Assembly: GCF_006265095.1 (NCBI RefSeq)
Contig: NZ_VCNK01000040.1
Span: forward strand, 1 to 37,258
Reading direction: 5' to 3'
Length of the DNA stretch: 37,258 bases
From: Phaeobacter sp. B1627
GTDB lineage: Bacteria; Pseudomonadota; Alphaproteobacteria; Rhodobacterales; Rhodobacteraceae
Numbering within the stretch: the first letter of the stretch is position 1; every line of letters begins with the position of its first letter. Of the stretch, positions 15,524-24,044 are shown in pieces. The translations under genes were made by a program, and so were the position numbers. Below the pieces are notes generated by a model. The model worked only from the letters and a program-made list of their open reading frames with translations, ran no database searches and was not told the origin of the DNA.

Positions 15524-15778
15524 ATGGCGATGACCCCGGAAGAAATCGAAGCCGACCTCGCGCGCGCCTTCAGCCACTATGCGGCACGGCAACGCCGCGC
15601 CGGTCTGGTGTTGGGCAACCGTCTGGCGGTGCTGAAGAACGAGGCCGGTCTTGCCCGCATTCATGGCGCAGAGTTCGACGCGATGGCACGCCGTCAAATG
15701 GAAGCCGCCGATGCGCGCATGCGGGCCAACGTCCAGACCGACCACCCGGTGGTCGCCGTGAAACAGGAGGCAACCTGA
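15524..15778 (+). CDS. Small helical early protein (84 aa), unknown
   Basis: It starts 3 bp after the previous stop. It is mostly helical and Ala/Arg-rich (MAMTPEEIEADLARAFSHYA, GNRLAVLKNEAGLARIHG). No domain is recognised. Spacing and codon use support it as a member of the early operon. Confidence 0.65.
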   Translation: MAMTPEEIEADLARAFSHYAARQRRAGLVLGNRLAVLKNEAGLARIHGAEFDAMARRQMEAADARMRANVQTDHPVVAVKQEAT

Positions 15779-15779
15779 T

Positions 15780-16235
15780 ATGAGCCGCGCCCTGCAGCAG
15801 AAAATCCACGTCGGATGCCGCCAGTTGGGGCTCGACGCCGACGCGCGACGCGATCTCCAATTGGTGGTCACCGGCAAGGCCTCCATGTCGGACATGTCGG
15901 ACGCCGAGTTGAAGTCGGTTTTGAAGCGGCTGGAAAAGGAAGGGTTCAAGCCGACCTCAACCAGCAAGAAGCGCTACAAGGCCGCGCCCCGCCACGACCT
16001 TCGCCTGGTGCATAAGCTTTGGGGCGAGCTGGGCCGGGCGGGGGCGCTGCGCGATCCAAGCCGCGCCGGTTTGAACCGCTTTATTCAGGCGCGCTTTGGC
16101 AACGTCTGGGGGAGCGTGCCCGCTGACGTCGACATGCTGCGCGAATGGGCGCAGATCGACGTGGTGATCCAGGCGCTGAAAAGCTGGGGTGAGCGGGCGG
16201 AGATCGAGTTTGACTGGAGCATGCACCGGAAATGA
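15780..16235 (+). CDS. GemA-like regulatory protein (Mu gp16, DUF1018)
   Basis: This 151-residue protein fits the GemA/DUF1018 family: an N-terminal QQKIHVGCRQLGLDADARRD, a central KLWGELGRAGALRDPSRAGL, and the C-terminal RFGNVWGSVPADVDMLREWA. In Mu, gp16 GemA modulates host gene expression and DNA supercoiling; the role here is inferred from homology. A duplicated 9-bp unit (ATGTCGGAC twice) encodes the MSDMSD stretch near residue 36-41. It sits directly before the Mor-type activator, overlapping it by 4 bp. Confidence 0.92.
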   Translation: MSRALQQKIHVGCRQLGLDADARRDLQLVVTGKASMSDMSDAELKSVLKRLEKEGFKPTSTSKKRYKAAPRHDLRLVHKLWGELGRAGALRDPSRAGLNRFIQARFGNVWGSVPADVDMLREWAQIDVVIQALKSWGERAEIEFDWSMHRK

Positions 16236-16627
16236 CGAGGTCACAGGCACATGCGAAACTCCCAGGCGCGTTTCCCAAGCCGACCGCGCAGGTGGAGCCC
16301 TTTGTGGACGCCCTCGGATTTGAGGACGCGCTGCGCTTCCTCGATGCCTTCGGCGGAACCGAGGTCTACATTCCCAAAAACCCGAAAGGGCGCGGCGAGG
16401 TCGAGAAGCTCTTGGGACGCGAGAAGGCGAAAATGCTGGCGGGGCAGATGCATCGGATCCCGGCGCGTATCCCCACGGCCAAAGCATGGCGCGCTCGGGC
16501 GCACAGGTCGAAGGGCTTGCCTGTGGTTGAGATTGCCCGCATCTTGGGGGTGACAGACTTTAGCGTGAGGCGCTACTTGAGGTGGGTGACACCGCCCTCT
16601 GATCCTGATCAGCCCGGCCTGTTCTGA
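16232..16627 (+). CDS. Mor-family middle/late transcription activator
   Basis: This 131-residue protein has the Mor/C family signature: a GGTEVYIPK strand segment at residues 41-49, which in Mor forms the dimerisation region, and a C-terminal helix-turn-helix at about 94-118 (GLPVVEIARILGVTDFSVRR). Mor binds an imperfect dyad and recruits RNA polymerase to the middle promoter. It is the last gene of the early block and is followed by a terminator. No separate C-type activator is seen in the window, so it may directly drive the late genes (inference). Confidence 0.92.
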   Translation: MTRSQAHAKLPGAFPKPTAQVEPFVDALGFEDALRFLDAFGGTEVYIPKNPKGRGEVEKLLGREKAKMLAGQMHRIPARIPTAKAWRARAHRSKGLPVVEIARILGVTDFSVRRYLRWVTPPSDPDQPGLF

Positions 16628-16643
16628 GCCGACACTACAAGCT

Positions 16644-16675
16644 CCCGCACATCGTTGCGGGCGTTTTTCGTTTTA
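16644..16675 (+). terminator. Rho-independent terminator after the Mor gene
   Basis: CCCGCA (16644-16649) pairs with TGCGGG (16656-16661) around CATCGT and is followed by CGTTTTTCGTTTT. The same hairpin and loop recur at 25792-25826. Confidence 0.85.
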
Positions 16676-16691
16676 GGCCTCCGTCATCCTG

Positions 16692-16710
16692 AAACCTGCA
16701 AAGCAGGTTT
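16692..16710. repeat. AAACCTGC inverted repeat before the lysis gene
   Basis: AAACCTGC (16692-16699) and GCAGGTTT (16703-16710) form a perfect 8-bp dyad with 3-base spacer, ending 13 bp before the amidase ATG. It may be an activator operator or an RNA hairpin next to the ribosome binding site. Confidence 0.5.
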
Positions 16711-16723
16711 TGAGGTGGTCGCG

Positions 16724-17593
16724 ATGACAGTCACAAACGGTATTCTTGACGGGATCGCATACCGCGCGGCCCGCCATATCGGTGGCGAAATCACCCCGAC
16801 CGTTGTGGTCCTCCACGACACCGCCAGCAGCCTCAAAGAGGGCAGCGCCGCCAACTATCTGCGTGACAACGACGCGAAGGTCTCGGTGCAGTTCGTCATT
16901 GAGCTGAGCGGCCACATCGAACAACAAGTCCCGATCAACCGGCGCGCAAACCACGCGGGCGCGTCGAGCTACCATGGCCGCAAGGGCTGCAACAATTTCA
17001 CCATTGGCATTGAGTTGGTGAACCCCGGCAAGATGCGCGCGGCAGGAGCCAATGGGGTGACGTGGTTTGGCAAGATGATCCACGACGATCACCTGCGCAA
17101 ACTCGATCTCGCTGAAACGCCTGAGCATGGCCGGGGAATGTGGATGCATTACCCGGAAGAACAGCTTGAGGCGCTGCTGTGGCTGCTGCGCAAGCTCTTC
17201 GCCCACGTTCCGACCCTGATGGACATTCGCCCGCACTGGTATGTGTCGCCAGGGCGCAAGCTGGACACAAACCCGCTGTTTCCGCTTGAGCAGGTGCGCG
17301 GGCACATCCTCGGCCGGGATGACCCAGCCGAGGATGAGGCGCTTGCGCAAAGCGTGGACGCCGCGCCCGATGATCTGGTGATCATCGCCACCAAGGGCGA
17401 CAGGCTGAACATGCGGCGCTGGCCGAGCTTCAATCCAAACATCATCGCCACGATCCCCAACGAGACCGTTGTGCCTGTCCTGCGGCGCGGCACCTTCGGC
17501 GGCCGCGCGTGGCTGCAGGTGTTCTACGCGGGGCAGGAGGGATGGGTCGTGGCGAACTATGCCGATGCCGTGACCTTTTCCGCCGCCCACTGA
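16724..17593 (+). CDS. Endolysin: N-acetylmuramoyl-L-alanine amidase with SH3 domain
   Basis: This 289-residue protein cuts the amide bond between MurNAc and the stem peptide to lyse the host. Residues about 15-190 are an Amidase_2 domain with zinc ligands H31 (VLHDTAS), H171 (RPHWYVSPGRK) and D181, and the catalytic E97 (IGIELVN). Residues about 220-283 are an SH3-like wall-binding domain (DRLNMRRWPSFN ... WLQVFYAGQEGWVVANY). There is no signal peptide, so release depends on a holin. GAGGTGG is upstream of ATG 16724. It opens the block after the Mor terminator. Confidence 0.93.
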   Translation: MTVTNGILDGIAYRAARHIGGEITPTVVVLHDTASSLKEGSAANYLRDNDAKVSVQFVIELSGHIEQQVPINRRANHAGASSYHGRKGCNNFTIGIELVNPGKMRAAGANGVTWFGKMIHDDHLRKLDLAETPEHGRGMWMHYPEEQLEALLWLLRKLFAHVPTLMDIRPHWYVSPGRKLDTNPLFPLEQVRGHILGRDDPAEDEALAQSVDAAPDDLVIIATKGDRLNMRRWPSFNPNIIATIPNETVVPVLRRGTFGGRAWLQVFYAGQEGWVVANYADAVTFSAAH

Positions 17594-17605
17594 AGGAGTG
17601 CCTCC

Positions 17606-18145
17606 GTGAAGAACAAAGACAAGATCCTGCAAATCGTTGGTAGCATCGCGCCAACGATTGCGACGGCCCTTGGCGGCCCGCTTGCCGGTGTCGCCACCAA
17701 AGCGCTGGCGGCCAAACTGCTCGACCGCCCCGACGCGACCGAGGAAGAGGTCGAAGCGGCTATCCTGGGCGCGAGCCCATCGGACCTCCTGAAGCTGAAA
17801 GACGCCGAGGCCGACCTGGAACGGCATCTGATCGACGCTGGGATCGCACTTGAACAGGTTGCCGCCAGCGACCGCGACAGTGCGCGCCAGCGCCAGACGG
17901 ACCTGAAGGACCGGGTGCCCGGCATCCTGGCGGCCTTGGTTCTGATCGGGTTCTTTTCCGTCATCGCCTATATGCTGAAATACGGTCTGCCGCCCGCCAG
18001 TGCCGAGATCCTGGCCTTGCTGATCGGGGGGCTGTCTGTCGGGTTCACGCAGATCCTGAACTACTACTTCGGCAGCTCTGCCGGGTCGAAGAACAAGGAC
18101 GTGATGATCGAGCGCATCAAGGCGGCGTCCGGGGGCAGGGCCTGA
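17606..18145 (+). CDS. Holin-like membrane protein
   Basis: This 179-residue protein starts at GTG 17606 with AAGGAG 7 bp upstream. An amphipathic, Gly/Ala-rich N-terminus (IVGSIAPTIATALGGPLAGV) is followed by a charged helical part with QRQTDLKDRVP, then two hydrophobic spans at about 112-132 and 137-156. This pattern matches the 3TM-type phage holin proteins often found after the endolysin. The role in membrane permeabilisation is inferred from position and topology. No spanin (Rz) gene was found nearby. Confidence 0.75.
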   Translation: MKNKDKILQIVGSIAPTIATALGGPLAGVATKALAAKLLDRPDATEEEVEAAILGASPSDLLKLKDAEADLERHLIDAGIALEQVAASDRDSARQRQTDLKDRVPGILAALVLIGFFSVIAYMLKYGLPPASAEILALLIGGLSVGFTQILNYYFGSSAGSKNKDVMIERIKAASGGRA

Positions 18146-18495
18146 TGCACTTCGACCCGACCTTTACGGTCAGCAACGCGCTGACCTTGCTGTCGCTCCT
18201 GATTGCATGCGCGAGCGCCGTCTATGCCTGGATCGGCACCCGCCGGTCCAACGTGGATGAGCGCTTCAGGACCGGCAAGGAACGCATGGACCGCCATGAA
18301 CAAAGGCTGACCCGCCTGGAACATGATCTGGCGGATGTGCCGAGCAAGGATGACCTGCACCACATCCAGCTCTCCATGTCTGAAATCAACGGCACCATGA
18401 AGCAGATGGCGGCGGTGATGGAGGGCAATCAGAAGATCATGACCCGCCTCGAAACCGTGGTGTTTCGCCACGAAGACCACCTTCTGAACAAGTAG
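18145..18495 (+). CDS. DUF2730 family protein (Mu gp25-like)
   Basis: This 116-residue protein overlaps the preceding stop (TGATG). One N-terminal membrane span (about 12-30, ALTLLSLLIACASAVYAWIG) is followed by a long coiled coil (ERMDRHEQRLTRLEHDLADV). That is the layout of the DUF2730 proteins encoded at the Mu gp25 position. Function is unknown; a link to lysis or to the membrane is possible. Confidence 0.85.
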   Translation: MHFDPTFTVSNALTLLSLLIACASAVYAWIGTRRSNVDERFRTGKERMDRHEQRLTRLEHDLADVPSKDDLHHIQLSMSEINGTMKQMAAVMEGNQKIMTRLETVVFRHEDHLLNK

Positions 18496-18507
18496 GACCT
18501 CCTTGCC

Positions 18508-18804
18508 ATGAGCTACGCCGACGATCTGCGCAAACACGCCCGCATCGCCATTCTCCGGTTTCTGGAGGACGCGCCGAAATACACCTCCAACGTCTCCATG
18601 CTGGCGACGCAATTGCCGCGCGTCGGCATCGCCTACACCCGCGACCAGGTCACGACCGAGGCGCATTGGCTGAGGGAGCAGGGGCTTGTCGAGCTGGAAG
18701 ACCATGCAGGCTTTGTGGTGGTCGTGGCGACCACACGCGGTGCGGAAATCGCCCAGGGCATCGCCCGCCACCCCGAAATCCAGCGTCCCCGGCCGGGAGC
18801 GTAG
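18508..18804 (+). CDS. Mu gp26-like winged-helix protein (VpaChn25_0724 family)
   Basis: This 98-residue protein reads as a winged helix: RIAILRFLEDAP, then ARNVSML-like helix (SNVSMLATQLPRVGIAYTRD), recognition-like QVTTEAHWLREQGLVELE and a beta wing. Genes of this family sit at the Mu gp26 position before the small terminase. The role is not established. Confidence 0.85.
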   Translation: MSYADDLRKHARIAILRFLEDAPKYTSNVSMLATQLPRVGIAYTRDQVTTEAHWLREQGLVELEDHAGFVVVVATTRGAEIAQGIARHPEIQRPRPGA

Positions 18805-18807
18805 GCA

Positions 18808-19365
18808 ATGCCGCCCCCCAAGAAACTTGATCTGATCCCGCTGGAATTTCGTCAGCGGCTTTCCATGGCCCTGCAGGAGCGCGGCTTTGGCGGGATTGTC
18901 GAGATCACCGAAGACCTGAATTTCTGGCTCGATGAGGCAGGGCTTGAGATCCGTATCGGCAAGTCAGCCGTGGGCGAATATTCCAAGCTGCTCAAGGATC
19001 AGCGGGACGCCTTTGCAATGGCGGAGACCTTGCTTGGGGATCTCAACATCGAGCAGGAAAGCACCATGCACAAGGTGCTGATGCAGATGATCGCGACAGC
19101 CGCATTCCAGATGATGAACTCTGTGGCTGAGAAGGACGACGCCGAGTGGGATCCCAAGAGCCTCGCGCATCTGTCGCGCATGCTCAAGGACCTGATGCAG
19201 TCCGCCGGGCTGCGCGAACGCCTGCGCGAAGACGAAGAGCGGCGTATCGCGCGCAAGGAACGGGAGCGCCTCGCCGGGGAAATCGAGCAGAAGGCGCATC
19301 AGCTCGGCATGACCAAGGACACCGTGGCGTCGATCAAGGCCGATATTCTCGGGGTGAGCGCATGA
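18808..19365 (+). CDS. DUF3486 protein, Mu gp27-like small terminase
   Basis: This 185-residue protein matches the DUF3486 family (Mu gp27), considered the small terminase subunit. It has the N-terminal KKLDLIPLEFRQRLSMALQE, a KSAVGEYSKLLK helix near residue 55 and a charged C-terminal helix (RIARKERERLAGEIEQKAHQ). It lies directly upstream of, and overlaps by 4 bp, the large terminase. Confidence 0.9.
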   Translation: MPPPKKLDLIPLEFRQRLSMALQERGFGGIVEITEDLNFWLDEAGLEIRIGKSAVGEYSKLLKDQRDAFAMAETLLGDLNIEQESTMHKVLMQMIATAAFQMMNSVAEKDDAEWDPKSLAHLSRMLKDLMQSAGLRERLREDEERRIARKERERLAGEIEQKAHQLGMTKDTVASIKADILGVSA

Positions 19366-21053
19366 CGGCAACCGAGGCCATTTCAGACGCGGACTGGGCG
19401 GCGCAGCGTGCGGCCGACCGGCACATGCTGCCGGAGGTGCTGGACGAGCGCATGGAGCTGCCGCATGTGCTTCTGTCCTATCAGCAGCAGCTCCTGCAAA
19501 CGACCGCGCTCTATCAATTCGTGGTCTGTGAGAAATCGCGCCGGATCGGGATGACCTGGGCAGTCGGGGCCGATGGTGTTCTGACCTCCGGTCTGGCACG
19601 GGCCGAAGGCGGCATGGATACCCTATACATCGGCTTCAACCTCGATATGGCGCGGGAGTTTATCGATACTTGCGCCATGTGGGCGAAGGCCTTCATGCCC
19701 GCCGCCAGTTCGGTGCAGGAGTTCCTGTTCAAGGACCAGGACGACGGCAAGGAGGACCGCGATATTCAGGCGTTCCGCATCCGCTTTGCCTCCGGGTTCG
19801 AGATCGTGGCGCTGTCCTCCAAGCCGCGCTCGCTGCGCGGTAGGCAGGGCTATGTGATCTTCGACGAGGCCGCGTTTCACGATGAGCTGGAAGAGATGCT
19901 GAAGGCCGCCAACGCCCTGCTGATGTGGGGCGGCAAGGTTCTGGTGATTTCCACCCATGACGGCGACGCCAACGCCTTCAACGTGCTGGTGCGTCAGGTC
20001 AACGAGGGGGAAAAGGGTGACACCGCCAAAGTCGTGCGCGTCACCTTCAACGATGCGGTCGATGCGGGGCTTTATGAGCGCATTGCATTGATCCAGCGCG
20101 CCCAGGGCCGCGCGCCGATGGGCAAGCAGAAATGGATCGACAGCACCCATGCGGTCTATGGCGACGACGCCGACGAGGAGCTGCACTGCATCGCCAAGGC
20201 CGGGACCGGGGCCTGGCTGTCCGCGCCGCTGATCGAGGCGCGCATGAATGCCGAGGCCCCCTGCCTGGAGCTGGAGCTGCCCGACGATTACTTGCACCGC
20301 ATCAATGCGGATCAGCAGGATCTGATGCACCCGTTCCTGGAACGGCTGGAGGAGGTGTTGAGCGCCTTGCCGCTGGACGTGCTCTATGCGCTTGGTTTCG
20401 ACTTCGCCCGCGTCTCTGACCTCTCGGTGCTGACCCTGCTGGCCATTGAAAAGAACATGCATCGCCGCGAGGCGCTCTCCATCGAGATGCGCAACGTGCC
20501 CGGCAACGAGCAGAAGCTCATTGTCGGCATGGTCATGGAGCGCATCCGCACGCGCTGCGTTGGCGCGGCCTTCGACGCCACCGGCATGGGCTGGACCGTG
20601 GCCGAGGATGTCGGGCGCAAGTTCGGGTTGAAGGAGGGCGACGACAGCCCCGGCATGGTCTGGGCGATCAAATTCTCGCAGGACTGGTATCGGATCAACA
20701 TGCCGCCGCTGAAGACCGCCTTTGAAGAGGCGACAATCTCCATTGGCCGCTGGGATGCACACATGAGCGATCTTCGGGCCGTCAAGAAGGTGCGTGGCAT
20801 TCCCCGCGTGCCAGAGATCCGCGAGGCGGACGCCAAGGGCAAGAAACGCCACGGCGACTATGCCATCGCTCTCGCTCTCGCCCATTTCGCCTCGCGTATG
20901 CGCTGGGTCGAGATCGACTACACCCCGGTGCCCAACAACCAGAACAGAGAGCCGCACAGCGGTCGGCCGGGTCGGACTGCAGATGAACAGGACGCGCTGA
21001 ACCGCCCCTGGTGGAACCCTCCGCTCGGCACCGCAATGCGCGGCGGTCTTTAG
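19362..21053 (+). CDS. Large terminase subunit (Mu gp28-like)
   Basis: This 563-residue packaging motor starts at the ATGA overlap with the small terminase. The ATPase has a Walker A variant around residues 56-65 (CEKSRRIGMT) and Walker B YVIFDEAA at 164-171. The RNase H-like nuclease shows acidic residues D347 (GFDFARVSD), D405 (AAFDATGMG) and D499 (KRHGDYAIAL). Mu-like phages package by a headful mechanism with flanking host DNA; this is known for the group, and pac specificity is not visible here. Confidence 0.95.
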   Translation: MTATEAISDADWAAQRAADRHMLPEVLDERMELPHVLLSYQQQLLQTTALYQFVVCEKSRRIGMTWAVGADGVLTSGLARAEGGMDTLYIGFNLDMAREFIDTCAMWAKAFMPAASSVQEFLFKDQDDGKEDRDIQAFRIRFASGFEIVALSSKPRSLRGRQGYVIFDEAAFHDELEEMLKAANALLMWGGKVLVISTHDGDANAFNVLVRQVNEGEKGDTAKVVRVTFNDAVDAGLYERIALIQRAQGRAPMGKQKWIDSTHAVYGDDADEELHCIAKAGTGAWLSAPLIEARMNAEAPCLELELPDDYLHRINADQQDLMHPFLERLEEVLSALPLDVLYALGFDFARVSDLSVLTLLAIEKNMHRREALSIEMRNVPGNEQKLIVGMVMERIRTRCVGAAFDATGMGWTVAEDVGRKFGLKEGDDSPGMVWAIKFSQDWYRINMPPLKTAFEEATISIGRWDAHMSDLRAVKKVRGIPRVPEIREADAKGKKRHGDYAIALALAHFASRMRWVEIDYTPVPNNQNREPHSGRPGRTADEQDALNRPWWNPPLGTAMRGGL

Positions 21054-21079
21054 ACACCTCAACGGCAAAGGGCTGAAAC

Positions 21080-22741
21080 ATGGCACACACCAAACAAGTG
21101 CTGGACCGCTGGGGCAACCCGGTGCGCCGCGCCGAATTGGCAAAACACGAAGAACCCTCGATGATCGGCGGCGTGCGCAGCCCGCTGACCGGATATCCGG
21201 GCGACGGGCTGAACCCGGAGCGGCTGGCGTCGATCCTGCGTGAGGCCGACGCGGGCGACCCGATCCGCTATCTGGAATTGGCCGAGACCATTGAAGAGCG
21301 GGATCTGCATTATCTCGGGGTTTTGGGAACGCGCCGCCGCTCCGTCTCGCAGCTCGATATTACGGTGGAGCCCAGCGACGACAGCGATCTGGCTGAACAG
21401 ATCGCAGAGCGTGTGCGCACCTGGCTGAAGCGTGACGAGCTGACGGAGGAGCTGTTCGACATTCTCGATGCGCTCGGCAAAGGGTACAGCTTCACCCACA
21501 TCCGGTGGGACACGTCCGAGGGTCAGTTTGAACCCGCCGCGCTGGAATACTGCGACCCGCGCTGGTTCCGGTTTGATCGCAGGGATCTCAAAACACCCCG
21601 GATGCTGAACCCACAGACCGGCGAGGAGGAGATCCTGCCACCGTTCCAATACATCTATGCGCCGATGAAGGCGAAGTCGGGCCTGCCGCTTCGCTCGGGC
21701 TTGGCGCGCGTTGCGTTGTGGGCGTGGCTGTTCAAGGCGTTCACCCAGCGCGACTGGGCGATTTTCACCCAGACCTACGGGCAGCCGCTCCGGATCGGCA
21801 AATACGGGCCGGGGACCTCTGAAGAGGACCGCAAGACGCTGTTTCGCGCGGTGGCGAATATTGCGGGCGATTGTGCGGCCATCATTCCAGAAAGCATGAT
21901 GATCGAGTTTCAGGAGGCCAAGAGCATCGGCGCGTCGACCGATCACTACGAACGCCGGAGCGACTGGCTCGACAAGCAGACGTCAAAGCTGGTGCTGGGG
22001 CAGACCTCGACCACCGACGCGGAAACTGGTGGCCTGGGATCCGGCAAGGAACACCGTCAGGTTCAAGAAGACATCGAGCGCGCCGACGCCAAGCAGTTGG
22101 GCGCGATAATCAACCGCGATTTGATCCGCCCCTGGGTGCAGCTCGAATACGGGGTGGACGCGCCAGCGCCCCGGCTGAAGGTCGGCCGACCGGAAGAGGA
22201 AGACCTCGCGTCGTTCTCAAAAGCCCTGTCGCCGCTGGTGGCGCGGGGGCTGCGGGTCAAGCAATCAGAAGTCCGGGCCAAGTTCGGCCTGTCCGATCCG
22301 GGCGAAACAGACGACGTGATTGGCGGAAAATCGGAGAAAACGCCTCAAACCTCGCCGAAAGCTGCCCCGGCACCCACCGAAACAGGCCCAGCAGCGCCAC
22401 AGAGCGAAATTGAAGGGCGTTTGAATGTGCATCTCGGCGTTTTAGGGGGCGTTGGGGCCGAGCGGGCAGCAGAGGCCTCAGAGGGGCGCTCTGCGCCGAT
22501 CTCGCCAGAGGCTGGTCTGGCGGCGCGCCTCGAAACGGACGGACGCAAGGCCATGGCGTCGATGCTGGCACGGATCGAGGCCATGCTGCGGGCGTCTTCC
22601 AGCCTGGAAGAGTTCCGCGAAACCCTGCTGGCAGGTTACGGCGATCTCGATGCAAGCGAGCTGCATCAGGCGCTCGCGCTGGCGGATCTGGCGGCGCATT
22701 CCGGCGGCCGGGCGATGGTCGAGGGCGAAGCGGATGGCTGA
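21080..22741 (+). CDS. Portal protein (DUF935, Mu gp29-like)
   Basis: This 553-residue protein belongs to the DUF935 portal family, which forms the dodecameric ring at the head vertex. Recognisable segments are VLDRWGNPVRRAEL at the start, LHYLGVLGTRRRSVSQLDIT near 76-95, and RDWAIFTQTYGQPLRIGKYG near 223-242. The C-terminal about 100 residues are Ala/Pro/Glu-rich and probably flexible. It ends 8 bp into the minor head protein gene. Confidence 0.94.
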   Translation: MAHTKQVLDRWGNPVRRAELAKHEEPSMIGGVRSPLTGYPGDGLNPERLASILREADAGDPIRYLELAETIEERDLHYLGVLGTRRRSVSQLDITVEPSDDSDLAEQIAERVRTWLKRDELTEELFDILDALGKGYSFTHIRWDTSEGQFEPAALEYCDPRWFRFDRRDLKTPRMLNPQTGEEEILPPFQYIYAPMKAKSGLPLRSGLARVALWAWLFKAFTQRDWAIFTQTYGQPLRIGKYGPGTSEEDRKTLFRAVANIAGDCAAIIPESMMIEFQEAKSIGASTDHYERRSDWLDKQTSKLVLGQTSTTDAETGGLGSGKEHRQVQEDIERADAKQLGAIINRDLIRPWVQLEYGVDAPAPRLKVGRPEEEDLASFSKALSPLVARGLRVKQSEVRAKFGLSDPGETDDVIGGKSEKTPQTSPKAAPAPTETGPAAPQSEIEGRLNVHLGVLGGVGAERAAEASEGRSAPISPEAGLAARLETDGRKAMASMLARIEAMLRASSSLEEFRETLLAGYGDLDASELHQALALADLAAHSGGRAMVEGEADG

Positions 22742-23882
22742 GCTGGCGGCGACCTTCCGCAAACCGTTCCCCGAGCAGGTCGCCACCTTCCGGCTTCGCC
22801 TGGGCGATCTGGTGCCCACCGCGCGGTGGGATGACATCACCAGGAGCGCGCATGATCGGGCGTTCATGGTGGCGGGCGCGACCAAGGCTGACCTGCTTTC
22901 TGACCTTGGCGGGGCCGTGGAAAAAGCCATTGCGGACGGCACCGGGTTTGAGGCGTTCCAGCGTGATTTCCGCGAGATCGTGGAACGCCACGGCTGGCAC
23001 GGCTGGACGGGCGAGGGCACGCCGGGCGGCGAAGCCTGGCGCATGCGCGTGATCTACCGCACCAATATGCGCGTCTCCTATCAGGCCGGGCGTTTTGCGC
23101 AGCTCCGCGAGGGCGGTTTCAAATATTGGGTCTACCGTCATGGGGGATCACATGATCCGCGCCCGGAGCATCTGGCGCTCGATGGCCTGATCCTGCCCGC
23201 CGACCATCCGTTCTGGATGGTTTGGTTTCCGCCGAACGGCTGGGGGTGTTCCTGCCGGGTCTTTGGCGCGCGGTCCATGCAGGCCGCAATTCGGCGCGGC
23301 GGCAATCCGGCTGTGGCGCTGCCGACAGGCTGGAATGCGCGTGACCCGCGTTCGGGCACGCCAAAAGGGATCGACAAGGGCTGGGACTATGCCCCAGGCG
23401 CAAGCGCGGCTGACACGATCCTGGCGTTGCGTGACAAGCTCGAAAAACTGCAGGCGCAGCCCTCGCAGGAGCTGATCGGCGACTGGCTTCAAGGACCGTT
23501 CAAAGACTGGTTTGAAAATCCGCGCGGGGCGTGGCCGTTGGCGCGATTGGCCGGCGATGACGCCGAGCGGATCGGCTCACGGCGCCGGATTGCGGAGCTG
23601 TCGGCCGAGACGCTCGGCAACCAGCGTCGCCGTCACCCGGGCTTGACGTTGGAAGACTATGCACAGGCGCAGGCCACCGTGAACCTCGCCACCCAAAAGG
23701 TGCAGGACGGCGACAGCAGCATGATCTTTGTCCGAGCTGATCCGGGCGAGCCGGGGCTTGTGCTGGTGGTGAAGGCCACAAGGACAGGGCAGGGGCTGTT
23801 CGTCACCGGCGTTCGCCGCCTGAGCCAGGACGCCTGGACGCGAGATCAGGACCTGATCCGCCTGATGAAGAGGGGCGATTGA
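22734..23882 (+). CDS. Minor head protein (Mu gp30/F) with C-terminal nuclease-like domain
   Basis: This 382-residue protein starts at ATG 22734 inside the portal gene's end. Residues about 20-200 are the SPP1 gp7/Mu F head morphogenesis domain (RVIYRTNMRVSYQAGRFAQL, HLALDGLILP) with the cysteine motif GWGCSCR (C172, C174). Residues about 290-382 form a separate domain (LTLEDYAQAQATVN, SSMIFVRADPG, LVLVVKAT ... FVTGVRRLS). This resembles the barnase/EndoU/colicin/RelE-like (PBECR) domains that are often fused to phage head proteins. Whether this copy is an active nuclease is not clear from the sequence. The first part is structural and packaged near the portal. Confidence 0.9.
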   Translation: MAELAATFRKPFPEQVATFRLRLGDLVPTARWDDITRSAHDRAFMVAGATKADLLSDLGGAVEKAIADGTGFEAFQRDFREIVERHGWHGWTGEGTPGGEAWRMRVIYRTNMRVSYQAGRFAQLREGGFKYWVYRHGGSHDPRPEHLALDGLILPADHPFWMVWFPPNGWGCSCRVFGARSMQAAIRRGGNPAVALPTGWNARDPRSGTPKGIDKGWDYAPGASAADTILALRDKLEKLQAQPSQELIGDWLQGPFKDWFENPRGAWPLARLAGDDAERIGSRRRIAELSAETLGNQRRRHPGLTLEDYAQAQATVNLATQKVQDGDSSMIFVRADPGEPGLVLVVKATRTGQGLFVTGVRRLSQDAWTRDQDLIRLMKRGD

Positions 23883-24044
23883 GCTTTGAACGCCTGGAAG
23901 CGGAGCGCGACACTGTGTTGAAAACGGCAGACGGTGGGGCCTCCCGATCCAGCAAGCTGGCACCCCACATGGCGCTCCGACCCAAAGATCGCGTTACGAC
24001 CGGGAGAGTGTCACCGCGTCACGCCTGCAGTCGGGAGAAAAGCC

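Noticed and set aside
15885-15905. Short tandem repeat ATGTCGGAC in the GemA gene considered as a regulatory repeat.
   Set aside because: Only two copies, in frame, encoding MSDMSD; best explained as a small coding duplication.
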